Below, one piece after another: positions 35,784 to 44,688 of a DNA stretch of 64,000 nt. The notes beneath the pieces were generated by a model, which saw only the letters and a program-made list of their open reading frames with translations, was not told the DNA's origin and did no database searches. Source of the stretch: Pseudomonadales bacterium (GTDB taxonomy: Bacteria; Pseudomonadota; Gammaproteobacteria; Pseudomonadales; Azotimanducaceae). The DNA lies in assembly GCA_022827905.1 (NCBI GenBank), contig JAJEIQ010000044.1, positions 23,169 through 87,168 on the forward strand, given 5' to 3'. The position numbers and the translations under genes are program-made. Each line of letters begins with the position of its first letter. Positions within the stretch are counted from its first letter, which is position 1.

Positions 35784-37106
35784 CTACTCCCGCACCTGCA
35801 CCGGCAGGCTAGTGATGCCGCGGATGAAGTTGGAGTTGAGATACTCCGGCTCGCCGACCACTTCGACTTCCCGGAACCGCTTCAGGATCTCCTCCCAGAT
35901 GATCTTGAGCTGCATCTCCGCCAGCCGGTTGCCCAGGCACCGGTGAATGCCGAAGCCGAAGGATAGGTGCTGGCGCGCGTTGGGGCGGTCGATCCAGAAG
36001 CGGTTCGGTTCGCCGATGCGTTCCTCATCGCGGTTGCCGGACAGGTACCAGATGCAGACCTTGTCCCACTTGTTAATCCGCTGGCCGCGAATCTCAACGT
36101 CCTCCAAGGCCGTACGGCACATGTGCGCCACCGGCGACTGCCAGCGAATGATCTCCGGCACCATGTTGGGGATCAGGCCGGGGTTGGCCTTGAGCTTGGC
36201 GAATTCGCCGGGGAACTCGTTGAGCGCCAGCACGCCGCCGGAGATGGAGTTGCGGGTAGTGTCGTTGCCGCCCACGATCAACAGGAGGACGTTGCCGAGG
36301 AATTCGCTGGGGGTCATGTTGCGGGTGGCCCCACCCCGGGCCAGGAAGGAGATCAGGTCCTCGCCCTGCTCCGCAGCCGCAGCCCGCTCCTGCCACAGGG
36401 CGTTGAAGTACTCAAAGCACTTCCAGAGCTCCTGAAAGCCGTCCTCGAAAGTCTCGAAGTAGTCCGGGTCACTGATGCGCTCCACGGTGTCGGACCAGTG
36501 GATGAGCTTGTGCCGGTCCTCCTGGGGCACGTCGAACAAGGTCGCGAGCATCTGCCCGGTCAACTCCACCGACACCCGGCGCACCCAATTGAACGTTTCG
36601 CCTCGGGGCAGTTCGTCCAGAATGGTGCCCGCACGGGTGCGGATCAGGTCCCCTAGCCGACCGAGCTTGGACGGCGCAAACATCGGTGCGACGGCCATGC
36701 GTTGGGCTTCGTGCACCGGCGGGTCGGCCATGATGAACATGGGCAGGTGAAACATCGGGTCCGGCGGGGCTTCCAGCTTGCGCCCGCCCAGACGGATGCC
36801 GCCGTTCATGATGTCCGATGAGAATTGATCGTGGTGGGTGTCCACGTACTTCACGTCATCGTAGCGGGTCAGCGACCAGTAGGGACCAAACTGGCTGTCC
36901 TTGCATTTATGCACCGGCGCTTCGGCGCGCAGCCGCTCGAACCAGGGCAGCACGGTGTTGGCCTTGAACAGCGCCGGGTGGGCAGGGTCCAAGTAATCCA
37001 ACGGAACCTCGTAGGGATCTTGATGGGGATCAAGCGGCCAAGCGTCACGCCACTCCTTGGTGCTGCGGCGCATTGCCTCGTTGACTTGCTCTGCACTCTC
37101 GGCCAT
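35784..37106 (-). CDS. Cytochrome P450, CYP153 family (terminal alkane/fatty acid hydroxylase)
   Basis: 440 residues from ATG 37106; the frame stays open to 37289 but that part overlaps the divergent AbrB gene. The haem-binding loop is HLSFGFGIHRCLGNRLAE, the I-helix is LLIVGGNDTTRNSI, and the ExxR motif is in EIIRWQSPVAHM. The blocks around the haem loop, the WYLSGNRDEE segment and the ending SNFIRGITSLPVQV are those remembered for CYP153 enzymes, which hydroxylate terminal carbons of medium-chain alkanes and acids. The adrenodoxin-type ferredoxin at 8.4 kb is a possible donor. Confidence 0.85.
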   Translation of the reverse strand: MAESAEQVNEAMRRSTKEWRDAWPLDPHQDPYEVPLDYLDPAHPALFKANTVLPWFERLRAEAPVHKCKDSQFGPYWSLTRYDDVKYVDTHHDQFSSDIMNGGIRLGGRKLEAPPDPMFHLPMFIMADPPVHEAQRMAVAPMFAPSKLGRLGDLIRTRAGTILDELPRGETFNWVRRVSVELTGQMLATLFDVPQEDRHKLIHWSDTVERISDPDYFETFEDGFQELWKCFEYFNALWQERAAAAEQGEDLISFLARGGATRNMTPSEFLGNVLLLIVGGNDTTRNSISGGVLALNEFPGEFAKLKANPGLIPNMVPEIIRWQSPVAHMCRTALEDVEIRGQRINKWDKVCIWYLSGNRDEERIGEPNRFWIDRPNARQHLSFGFGIHRCLGNRLAEMQLKIIWEEILKRFREVEVVGEPEYLNSNFIRGITSLPVQVRE

Positions 37107-37170
37107 AGGAACTGCCCTGCGATCAATCGGGAGGATGCGCGTTTTATCACAGTGGATGTTAGGATTCGAT

Positions 37171-37386
37171 ATGCACGTTTCCCAACGAGGCCAGATCACC
37201 ATTCCCAAGGCTTTGAGGGACCGGTACGGCATGCACCACAACGTTGAGGTGCAACTCGAACCAGCGCCAGAGGGGATCCTAATCCGCAAGCGGTCTGCCG
37301 CTAGCCATCCGGTTGACCGCGTTTACGGCATTCTTGATCGCGGGGGCAGCACCGACATCCACTTGGAACGGATGCGCGGCAGTTGA
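37171..37386 (+). CDS. Orphan AbrB/SpoVT-type antitoxin-like DNA-binding protein
   Basis: 71 residues from ATG 37171, with TTAGGA upstream. HVSQRGQITIPKALRDRYGMH is the swapped-hairpin AbrB motif and the ending HLERMRGS matches VapB-type antitoxins. Such proteins neutralise and autoregulate a PIN-domain toxin encoded immediately downstream, but here only a hairpin repeat region follows. The toxin gene may have been lost or replaced by the repeats. Confidence 0.82.
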   Translation: MHVSQRGQITIPKALRDRYGMHHNVEVQLEPAPEGILIRKRSAASHPVDRVYGILDRGGSTDIHLERMRGS

Positions 37387-37445
37387 AACGAGCGTCAGAA
37401 CGAGGGCGGGACACCCTTGCCGAAGGAATCCCGCCTGACTCGACG

Positions 37446-37515
37446 GGAGTTTCGCGACAGCGAAACTCCAATGCGAACCGAAGGTTCGCACCGGCTCGAG
37501 GGCATCTTGCCCTCG
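37446..37515. repeat. Composite repeat: REP-like double hairpin (copy 2) joined to a GAGGGC hairpin
   Basis: GGAGTTTCGC/GCGAAACTCC with loop GACA (37446-37469), two bases, then TGCGAACC/GGTTCGCA with loop GAA (37472-37490). This is the reverse complement of the element at 1442-1487. The outer pair of the GCGAACC stem is T-A here and C-G there. Six bases later lies CGAGGGCATCTTGCCCTCG (37497-37515) of the other repeat family. The stretch 37387-37445 has degenerate GAGGGCGGGAC-like sequence. Confidence 0.85.
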
Positions 37516-37541
37516 CTGCGAACTACCGAACTCCATCGAAC

Positions 37542-38495
37542 TCACCCTTCCGCCACTGACCGGCTCACCCGCCGCAGCGGATGCAAGGCGCCCTCTTCGC
37601 CGATGACGTACTCCGGGAACTCAACGTCGTAGTTGCCGAGGCTCGCGGCCTCGGCGCTGGTGCGGGTGCCGCTGACCATGCCCAAGGTGCCGTAGGTGCG
37701 CAGGCCCATCCGCGCCTTGAGCTTCGGGCTCGCCTCATCGAGCACTTCCTGCAGGCAGGTGACACCCCAGTTCTCCTGCTGGCGCATCCAAGGCAGGCAA
37801 TAGAAGGTGGAGACATGGCGGCGGGGATGGCCTTCCGGGTTGGCCGCGGCGCCGTGCCAAACCCGCCCGTCCCACGCGAAGATGCTACCGGCTGGCGCCT
37901 CAATCTGCGCGGCAAGCTCTCGCGGCGGCGCCTTCACCATGTGCTCCGGCGCCCAGCGATGGCTGCCCGGCACCACCCAGGTACTGCCCCGTTCGGGCGT
38001 GAAATCGTCCAGCAACCAGAACAGATTGCAAATGGCGGGGAAATCCGCGGTGGCCGGCACCTGCCCTTGGTCCCGATGCAAGGGCTGCACGTCGGAACTC
38101 GCACCATGAAACAGGCCACCCGTCAGGCTGGAGACCAGAAAGTGCTTGCCGAGTAGATAGCCCGCCAGAGCATCGGTCTCCGGGCGCTCCACCAAGTCCA
38201 GGAACACCCTGCCTTTGTTAACTAGGTTCGAGAGCTGCTGCCTCGGCCCCTCCGTCCCAGGCGGCGCGAGGGTCCCCAACGAACGCTCCGCCGCAGCCTG
38301 CCGCCCCAATCGCTCTCGGAGCGCATCCACCTCCGCGTCGCCCAGCACCCCGGTCAAAAAGCACAGCCCGTATTCGGTGAGATCCGCCCGAGCCTGCTCA
38401 ATGTCCGCCGCCGGCGCGGGCAACCGCAACGGAGTTGGCCCCTCAAGCGGTGGCGCGGCGACGTACTTGGTTTGCCGATGGGCTGCGGGTTGCAT
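37542..38495 (-). CDS. Phytanoyl-CoA dioxygenase (PhyH) family protein
   Basis: 317 residues. The iron(II)/2-oxoglutarate site is seen as HRD in QPLHRDQG, the distal His in RVWHGAAANP, and the following basic stretch RRHVSTFY with the 2-oxoglutarate-binding Arg. NLFWLLDDFTPERGSTWVVPGSHRW is a strong PhyH block. The family hydroxylates branched acyl-CoAs, fatty acids and secondary metabolites. With CYP153 and the alpha-methylacyl-CoA racemase it fits branched-chain oxidation, though the exact substrate is open. Confidence 0.9.
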   Translation of the reverse strand: MQPAAHRQTKYVAAPPLEGPTPLRLPAPAADIEQARADLTEYGLCFLTGVLGDAEVDALRERLGRQAAAERSLGTLAPPGTEGPRQQLSNLVNKGRVFLDLVERPETDALAGYLLGKHFLVSSLTGGLFHGASSDVQPLHRDQGQVPATADFPAICNLFWLLDDFTPERGSTWVVPGSHRWAPEHMVKAPPRELAAQIEAPAGSIFAWDGRVWHGAAANPEGHPRRHVSTFYCLPWMRQQENWGVTCLQEVLDEASPKLKARMGLRTYGTLGMVSGTRTSAEAASLGNYDVEFPEYVIGEEGALHPLRRVSRSVAEG

Positions 38496-38569
38496 GGGCG
38501 TGACCTCGGTTTTTTGGTTGGCGTGGGCACTATGTTAATCCGGTTCTGGCAAACATGGGTTGTAAGCAT

Positions 38570-38690
38570 GGAAGGCCCATAAAAGGCAGCATCTCAATAA
38601 TTGTCTATAAATATCCTAATATTGGTTCAAAAAGACTATTTATGTCATTTAATTATTAATTTATTGGTGCATAAAATTGTTCCCACTGAA
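38570..38690. other. AT-rich upstream region marking a likely transfer boundary
   Basis: The line 38581-38640 has 16 G or C in 60 bases by hand count (27 percent), far below the rest of the window. It holds several A/T-rich -10-like sequences and a short palindrome AATTATTAATT, which could be an operator for the HTH gene that follows. No gene is seen in it. Confidence 0.5.
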
Positions 38691-38710
38691 GACAACGACA
38701 AGGAACCGTC

Positions 38711-39925
38711 ATGGTTGAACTTGATCCTGATCGTCTGAAGGCACTACGCCACAGTGCAGGTCTCTCCCGAGCGCAGCTTGCTGCTGAGGCCAAAGTGTCC
38801 CCGCGGCAGATCGCTCGGATTGAGAACGCGGAAAGCACCACCGCCGTCCGCGATAACACTCTTGCGCGGCTTGCGAAGGGTTTGAAGATCGAAGTCGGCG
38901 TGCTGTCGGGCAAAGAGCCTCTCCCCGAGGGGTTCTCGGACAGTGTCCCGGCCGAAGCATCCATCGACCCTAGCTGCCTCCGTACCCTGCGCAAAGGCCG
39001 CAAGCTGTCCCGCGAAAAGCTGGCGAGTCAATCCGGCATTTCAGCGCGGCACATTGCCCGAATCGAGGGGCAGGAAGAACCCTACAATCTCCACCCCCAA
39101 ACGCTCGCTCGATTGGCCCGGGCGTTAGCGGTAAAAACCGCGGCGCTGACAGGTGAAGAGCCGCCCCCACCAAGTCCACAGCCCTCGGGCAGCGTTAGAC
39201 GCAGCATTCAAACGGGGCCCGCGACGCGGCTTGACTACGATCTCGTGAACCGCCGCTATGGAGTGACTGCACAGCAGATCATTGATTTGGCTCCCCTTCT
39301 GTTCACAATGCTGGCGGAAGGCAGCTTGGCGTGGCGCCGGGAAAAGCTCGAACAGATGGACCAAGCGCTGAGTGACCTCCGCAAGCTGGCCGACGAGCAC
39401 TCTCAACTGTACTTCACTCGTCTCCAAGTGGATATCGACACAGGTGCAGGCATCGAGGAGAGGTCCATTGCTCAAGCCGATATCCTGGGCGACCTTGCGC
39501 GAGGGGAGGACAACGAATACAACTGGCTTGATGCGGTTCTTGATGTAAACCCATTTGCAGACTACATGTGCAAGCTTGCCAATGATATCGATCAACCTGA
39601 CATCATTAGATTCAAAGAATCCGAGGCCCCCGAGGATCCCGAGGATTTCTTACCCCCTCTTGTTTTCCGTCACGAAATCTATGGTGTGAAGCCCTTTCGC
39701 CTCTGCCCCAAAGAGATGGACGAAATCACGGGGAGTTCCAAATTCGCTCAATGGGCGCTCGTCTGTGGCGACGTGCGCATCTCCGACATTCCTCATGAAC
39801 TGATGTCGGAAGACGCGAAAGAGGAGCGGGTGAAATGGCTTGAAGGCCGTTTGAGCAGCCAAGCAAGAGAAGCCAACGAGAAATGGGAAAAGTGGGGGGC
39901 GGCCGCTTCCGATGACGAACTCTAA
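38711..39925 (+). CDS. Regulator-like protein with two tandem XRE helix-turn-helix domains
   Basis: 404 residues. Residues 7-62 (LRHSAGLSRAQLAAEAKVSPRQIARIE) and 87-142 (LRKGRKLSREKLASQSGISARHIARIE) are two XRE-type HTH domains that resemble each other, so an internal duplication is likely. A proline-rich linker leads to about 240 residues of acidic, unrecognised sequence (YDLVNRRYGVTAQQIIDLAPLLFTMLAEGSLAW). That C-terminal part could sense a signal or be an effector. It follows an AT-rich region and lies 28 bp before a small gene, suggesting a two-gene module. Confidence 0.8.
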   Translation: MVELDPDRLKALRHSAGLSRAQLAAEAKVSPRQIARIENAESTTAVRDNTLARLAKGLKIEVGVLSGKEPLPEGFSDSVPAEASIDPSCLRTLRKGRKLSREKLASQSGISARHIARIEGQEEPYNLHPQTLARLARALAVKTAALTGEEPPPPSPQPSGSVRRSIQTGPATRLDYDLVNRRYGVTAQQIIDLAPLLFTMLAEGSLAWRREKLEQMDQALSDLRKLADEHSQLYFTRLQVDIDTGAGIEERSIAQADILGDLARGEDNEYNWLDAVLDVNPFADYMCKLANDIDQPDIIRFKESEAPEDPEDFLPPLVFRHEIYGVKPFRLCPKEMDEITGSSKFAQWALVCGDVRISDIPHELMSEDAKEERVKWLEGRLSSQAREANEKWEKWGAAASDDEL

Positions 39926-39953
39926 TCGCAAACGAAATGAAAAGGAGCAGACG

Positions 39954-40178
39954 ATGAAAGTCACTGACCACGCCGTGCTGCGGTACATGCAGCGCCAGCT
40001 AGGGTTTGACGTCGAGGCAATCCGAGACGACTTGGCCCGCCACTTCGACAACCCGAAAAGCAAGCAGTTGCTTGAGTTCGCAGGCGGAACCCGATGCAAG
40101 ATCAAACTGCGCGATGGACTCACCTACTGCTTCCAAGGGGACGTGATGACCACCTGCTACCCCAAGCGGAGCCAGTAG
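39954..40178 (+). CDS. Small conserved-looking protein with HAVLRYMQR motif
   Basis: 74 residues from ATG 39954 with AAAAGGAGCAG as ribosome site (the frame is open to 39912). DHAVLRYMQRQLGFDVEAIRDDLA followed by a beta-rich end (TRCKIKLRDGLTYCFQGDVMTTCYPK) recalls small prophage or toxin-like proteins of the DUF4258/RelE-like size class; this is a resemblance only. It probably forms a unit with the tandem-HTH gene before it. Confidence 0.7.
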   Translation: MKVTDHAVLRYMQRQLGFDVEAIRDDLARHFDNPKSKQLLEFAGGTRCKIKLRDGLTYCFQGDVMTTCYPKRSQ

Positions 40179-40256
40179 TGCTCGGCGGAACGTCTCGCCC
40201 CGACGGGTTATCATGCACTTCGTTGACCATGTCCCATTGCGGACGGAGAGCACCGC

Positions 40257-41816
40257 ATGGCAGCCAAGCGCAAGCTGCCCACCGGCATCCAGACCTTTCG
40301 CACCCTTCGGGAGGACGGATGCTACTACGTTGACAAGACCGGCTACGCCCTGCGGCTGGTGCAGGATGGTGCGCACTATTTCCTCTCCCGTCCGCGCCGT
40401 TTCGGCAAGAGCCTGTTCCTCGACACCCTCAAGGAGCTGTTCGAGGGCAGTGAGGAGCTTTTTCGAGGGCTGAAGGTTCACCCGCACTGGGATTGGTCCG
40501 TGCGCCATCCGGTGCTGCGATTCAGCTTCGCCGGCGCCAGCTTCAAGGCTGCCGACGCACTTGAGAAGAGCCTTGACGAGCACTTGCGGAAGTTCGAACA
40601 AGGCATTGATGCAGTCTCCGACGCCTCCACCCTGAGCGGGCGCTTTCGATGGCTGCTGAGGGAACTGCACGAGCGCACCGGCCAGCGGGTCGTCGTTCTC
40701 GTGGACGAGTACGACAAGCCGATACTGGACGCGATCAACACGCCGGAGTTGGCGGAGGACAATCGAGAGCAGCTGCGCGGATTCTACGGGACGGTCAAGG
40801 ACGCCGACGCCCACGTCAAATTCTCCTTCTTCACCGGCGTGAGCAAGTTCTCGAAGGTCAGCGTGTTTTCCGATCTAAACAACCTCACCGACCTGACGCT
40901 CCATCCCCGCTACTCATCGATTTGCGGATACACGGACGCCGACCTTGATGCCGTGTTTGCCCCTGAGCTTGAGGGTTTGGATCGCCAGGCCGTCCGCCGC
41001 TGGTACAACGGCTATAGCTGGCTCGGGGAAGAGAAGGTGTACAACCCGTTCGATGTGCTTTTGCTATTCGAGCAGCGCCGGTTCAAAGCCCACTGGTTCG
41101 AAACCGGCACCCCGGCGTTCCTGATCGAGAAGCTGCTCGAACGTGGTGTTCCGGCTACATCGCTCGACGGCATGATCGTAACCGACAGCCTGCTCTCCAC
41201 CTTCGATGTACGCCGCATGCCGACCGCGACCCTGCTGTTCCAAACCGGATACCTGACCATCGCGGAAGCGCTCGATGACGAGGACGAACCGCGCTACCGC
41301 TTGGCTTATCCAAATCACGAAGTGCGCCAGAGCTTCAATCGGAACCTACTGCAGGCCATGACGCCGGAAACGACTGACCGGCTCATGCAGAGCGGCGACT
41401 TGCGCCGTTTCCTGCGGGCCAATGACTTCCGAGCCATGCGGGTTTTGCTTGAGTCCTTCTATTCCAGCATTCCCTACAACTGGCATGTAAACAACAACAT
41501 TGCTGACTTTGAGGGCTACTACGCCAGCCTCTTTTACGCCTGCTTCATGGCATCCGGCCTGGACGTGCGCACCGAAGACGCGAGTGCGAGCGGTCGTTTG
41601 GATATGGCCGTGTTGTTCAACGGCCACATTTACTTGTTCGAGTTCAAAATGCAAAAAGGCGAAGCCCAAGGTGCGGCACTAGCCCAATTGAAGGAAAAGG
41701 GCTACCACCAAAAGTACCGTTATCTCCAGCAGCCGATTTACCTGATCGGGGTGGAATTCAGTGCCGAGAGCCGTAATCTGATTGGGTTTGATGTCGAGAG
41801 CGCTCGCTCCTCTTGA
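40257..41816 (+). CDS. AAA-ATPase-like/PD-(D/E)XK nuclease protein (PF09820-DUF1703 type)
   Basis: 519 residues. The N-terminal half has the AAA-like domain of this family: CYYVDKTGYALRLV, a P-loop-like RPRRFGKSLF (Gly50-Lys51-Ser52) and a Walker B-like VVVLVDEYDKPI near residue 158. The C-terminal part carries the PD-(D/E)XK pattern in GRLDMAVLFNGHIYLFEFK. These proteins are common in some gut and symbiont genomes, often in many copies; their role is unknown and a defence or selfish-element function is suspected. Full length for the family. It stands alone, 78 bp after the small HAVLRYMQR gene. Confidence 0.85.
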   Translation: MAAKRKLPTGIQTFRTLREDGCYYVDKTGYALRLVQDGAHYFLSRPRRFGKSLFLDTLKELFEGSEELFRGLKVHPHWDWSVRHPVLRFSFAGASFKAADALEKSLDEHLRKFEQGIDAVSDASTLSGRFRWLLRELHERTGQRVVVLVDEYDKPILDAINTPELAEDNREQLRGFYGTVKDADAHVKFSFFTGVSKFSKVSVFSDLNNLTDLTLHPRYSSICGYTDADLDAVFAPELEGLDRQAVRRWYNGYSWLGEEKVYNPFDVLLLFEQRRFKAHWFETGTPAFLIEKLLERGVPATSLDGMIVTDSLLSTFDVRRMPTATLLFQTGYLTIAEALDDEDEPRYRLAYPNHEVRQSFNRNLLQAMTPETTDRLMQSGDLRRFLRANDFRAMRVLLESFYSSIPYNWHVNNNIADFEGYYASLFYACFMASGLDVRTEDASASGRLDMAVLFNGHIYLFEFKMQKGEAQGAALAQLKEKGYHQKYRYLQQPIYLIGVEFSAESRNLIGFDVESARSS

Positions 41817-41912
41817 GGTCAAGGGCGCTCCCCTGCACCTCAGCGCAGCAGAACGGATGATCGCATCGCCGCCCGGCTTATACTTGCCCTTTGCGAACAC
41901 AGGAGGCTTTTC

Positions 41913-42380
41913 ATGGCGATCATTGAAGGCGAGGCGCCGCCGGCGTTTGCGTTGGCCGACACCGATGGCGCAGCGGTGTCATTGGCGGATTTTGCAGGAC
42001 GGGATCTGGTCGTTTACTTCTATCCCAAGGACGACACTCCGGGCTGCACCAAGGAGGCCTGCGGCTTTCGCGACCTGTGGAGCGACTACGAGGCGGCAGG
42101 CGTCGCCGTGGTTGGCGTCTCGCCCGATGAGGGCGCATCGCACCGCAAGTTCATCGAAAAGTACCAATTGCCATTCACCCTGCTGTCGGACCCCGACCGG
42201 GAGATGATGGCGGCCTACGGCGCTTGGGGCGAAAAGACCATGTACGGCAGGAAGACGGTCGGCGTCATTCGTTCCACGGTCTGGATCGGCGCCGACGGCA
42301 GGGTGCGCCGCCATTGGCGCCGGGTGAGCCGGGCGGCGGACCATCCGGCGAAAGTGCTGGAGGCCATCACCAGCGCCTAG
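41913..42380 (+). CDS. bcp: Peroxiredoxin of the Bcp/PrxQ group
   Basis: 155 residues. YFYPKDDTPGCTKEACGFRD carries the peroxidatic Cys45 and the resolving Cys50 five residues later, the hallmark of two-Cys Bcp/PrxQ enzymes. GVSPDEGASHRKFIEKYQLPFTLLSD completes the thioredoxin fold. It reduces hydroperoxides using thioredoxin in the cytoplasm. AGGAGG is found upstream of the ATG. It ends 17 bp before a PQQ-type dehydrogenase gene. Confidence 0.95.
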   Translation: MAIIEGEAPPAFALADTDGAAVSLADFAGRDLVVYFYPKDDTPGCTKEACGFRDLWSDYEAAGVAVVGVSPDEGASHRKFIEKYQLPFTLLSDPDREMMAAYGAWGEKTMYGRKTVGVIRSTVWIGADGRVRRHWRRVSRAADHPAKVLEAITSA

Positions 42381-42397
42381 GGTCAAGCTGATCGACC

Positions 42398-44632
42398 GTG
42401 AACGCTCCCCGACCACATCGCCAACAGCACCTAGCCGCGCCGTTGGTGGTGGCAGCGGGCGTCCTGTTGAGCGCTTGCGGCGGGGGCGGCGGCAGTAGCG
42501 GCCCACCGGCGCCGCAACCCGCGCAGCCGCCACCGCCGGCCAACTCGGCCCCCACCGCCCATGCCGGCGTTGGCCAAGTGGCATTGCTCGATGCCGAAGT
42601 CACCCTCTACGGCGGCCTGAGCCAAGACCCTGACGGCGACAGCTTGAGCTACCGATGGCAGTTCACCTCAAAGCCCGGCGGCAGCCAGAGCGCCCTGACC
42701 GAGAACGGCAAAACGGCCGTGTTCACCGCCGATGCGGTCGGCGACTACCAAGTCAGCTTGGTGGTCAACGACGGCCAAGCGGACAGCGATCCGCATCAGG
42801 TGGACGTGCGCGTGGTGGCGTCCCGTTCCATCCTCCGCGACGGCATCCAAGGCGGCATGTGGCCCAACTACGCGGGCACCCTCGGCAGCGCCAAGCACGC
42901 CCCCTTAAGCCAGATCAACAAGGACAACGCGGCCGAGCTCGAAGTGGCGTGGCGCTGGTCGTCGCCGGACAACGACATCGACGGCGTCCAGAACGCGGTG
43001 TTCGAGGCCACCCCGTTGATGATCGACGGGGTGCTCTACACCAGCACTTCGTTTAGCCAAGTGGCCGCCATCGACGCAGCCTCGGGCGAGACCCTCTGGG
43101 TCCACGACAGCCAGTCCTACAACTACGGCATTCCGCCCAACAACGGCTTCCTGCACCGGGGGCTGGCCTACGCCGAGCACGCCGGCCGCAAATTCCTTTA
43201 CATGGCCACCGGCGATGCCCGGCTGATGGCCCTGAACCCGATCAGCGGCGAGCCGGACCCGGATTTCGGGGGGCCGGTGCCGGGCACCATCAGCCTGCTC
43301 GACGGGGTGCCGCGCCTCAATGAAAGCGCCGTGCGCCTGGACAATGCCCACGACCAACCCGACGTGCCGGACCTCGCCGGGGTGCGCAATCAACTGGGCG
43401 CCACCTCGCCGCCCGCCGTGTGCGGCGACGTGCTGGTGGTGGGCACCAGCGTCCACGACGGGGAAGTGCTGCCCCCGTCGCCGCCCGGCGACGTGCGGGG
43501 CTTCGACCTCGCCACCGGCGAACTGCGGTGGACCTTCCACACCGTGCCCCGGGCCGGCGAGTTCGGTGTCGAGACCTGGGGCGAGGACTCCTGGCAAGTC
43601 AACGGCAACACCAACGTCTGGGCGCCGATGAGCGTGGATGCGGACTTGGGGCAGGTCTATCTGCCGGTCAGTTGCCCCACCAACAACTACTACGGCGGCC
43701 GTCGGCCCGGCGACAACCTGTTCGCCAACAGCATCGTGGCGCTCGACTGCGCCACCGGCGAGCGGGTCTGGCACTACCAAACCGTGCATCACGACATCTG
43801 GGACTACGATCTGCCGGCAGCGCCCAACTTGGCCGACATCACCGTGGACGGGCGAGCCATCAAGGCCCTGGCCCAAGTCAGCAAGCAGGGCTTCGTCTAC
43901 GTGCTGGACCGGGAAACCGGCGTGCCGGTCTGGCCGATCCCTGAGGTGCCGGTGCCGCTCTCCGACGTGCCGGGCGAAGTGGCCTCCCCAACTCAGCCCA
44001 TCCCCACCAAGCCACCGCCCTTCGTGCGCCAAGGCTCAAACCGCGACGATCTGATCGATGCGGCCGCCGCCCAGGACTACGACACCGGCCCGCTCTACAC
44101 GCCGCCTACCACCAAGGGACTGGTCATCACCCCGGGCGAGGGAGGCGGCGCCAACTGGGGCGGCGCGGCATACGATCCCTCAATGCAGAGGCTCTACGTG
44201 GCAGGCTTCGGGCCGCTGACCCATGTGGTGCGCTTGGAACATGGCGGGCGGCCCAACTTCTACTACGGCCGACCGGAACTCTTCTTCGGCCCCGCCACCG
44301 CCTCGCCCTACCCCGGCCCCGGCTCGGCCATCACCGCCTACGACCTGAACCGCGGCGAAATCGCCTGGCGGGCGACAGGCGCTCAGGACCCCACCGTGAT
44401 CGGCAACTCATCGGTCCTAGTCACCGACGACCTCCTGTTCTACAAGAACTCATCCCTGAGCACGCTCAACATCATCGACAAGGTCACCGGTGCCTTCATC
44501 GCCGCCATCCCCATCGGCGGCCGCGTCACCGGCGCGCCGATGAGCTACGAAGTGAACGGCAAGCAGTACGTCGTCGTCGCCTCCGGGAGCGAGAACGAGA
44601 CCATGCAGGTGGTGGCCTTGGCGTTGCCTTGA
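42398..44632 (+). CDS. Lipoprotein PQQ-type quinoprotein dehydrogenase with PKD-like N-domain
   Basis: 744 residues from a GTG at 42398. The signal peptide ends in the lipobox LLSAC with Cys27, followed by a Gly/Pro-rich linker. Residues about 50-140 form a PKD/cadherin-like domain (DAEVTLYGGLSQDPDGDSLSYRW). The rest is an eight-bladed propeller with repeated tryptophan-docking blocks (AIDAASGETLWVHD, then GFDLATGELRWTFH, ALDCATGERVWHYQ and YDLNRGEIAWRATG), as in glucose or alcohol dehydrogenases using PQQ. It would sit at the periplasmic face of a membrane. No PQQ biosynthesis genes are in the window. Confidence 0.88.
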   Translation: MNAPRPHRQQHLAAPLVVAAGVLLSACGGGGGSSGPPAPQPAQPPPPANSAPTAHAGVGQVALLDAEVTLYGGLSQDPDGDSLSYRWQFTSKPGGSQSALTENGKTAVFTADAVGDYQVSLVVNDGQADSDPHQVDVRVVASRSILRDGIQGGMWPNYAGTLGSAKHAPLSQINKDNAAELEVAWRWSSPDNDIDGVQNAVFEATPLMIDGVLYTSTSFSQVAAIDAASGETLWVHDSQSYNYGIPPNNGFLHRGLAYAEHAGRKFLYMATGDARLMALNPISGEPDPDFGGPVPGTISLLDGVPRLNESAVRLDNAHDQPDVPDLAGVRNQLGATSPPAVCGDVLVVGTSVHDGEVLPPSPPGDVRGFDLATGELRWTFHTVPRAGEFGVETWGEDSWQVNGNTNVWAPMSVDADLGQVYLPVSCPTNNYYGGRRPGDNLFANSIVALDCATGERVWHYQTVHHDIWDYDLPAAPNLADITVDGRAIKALAQVSKQGFVYVLDRETGVPVWPIPEVPVPLSDVPGEVASPTQPIPTKPPPFVRQGSNRDDLIDAAAAQDYDTGPLYTPPTTKGLVITPGEGGGANWGGAAYDPSMQRLYVAGFGPLTHVVRLEHGGRPNFYYGRPELFFGPATASPYPGPGSAITAYDLNRGEIAWRATGAQDPTVIGNSSVLVTDDLLFYKNSSLSTLNIIDKVTGAFIAAIPIGGRVTGAPMSYEVNGKQYVVVASGSENETMQVVALALP

Positions 44633-44688
44633 ATGAAATCTCGAATGAAGCAATTCCCGCGGTTCTGTGGAGATTCCCCGGTTCAGGG

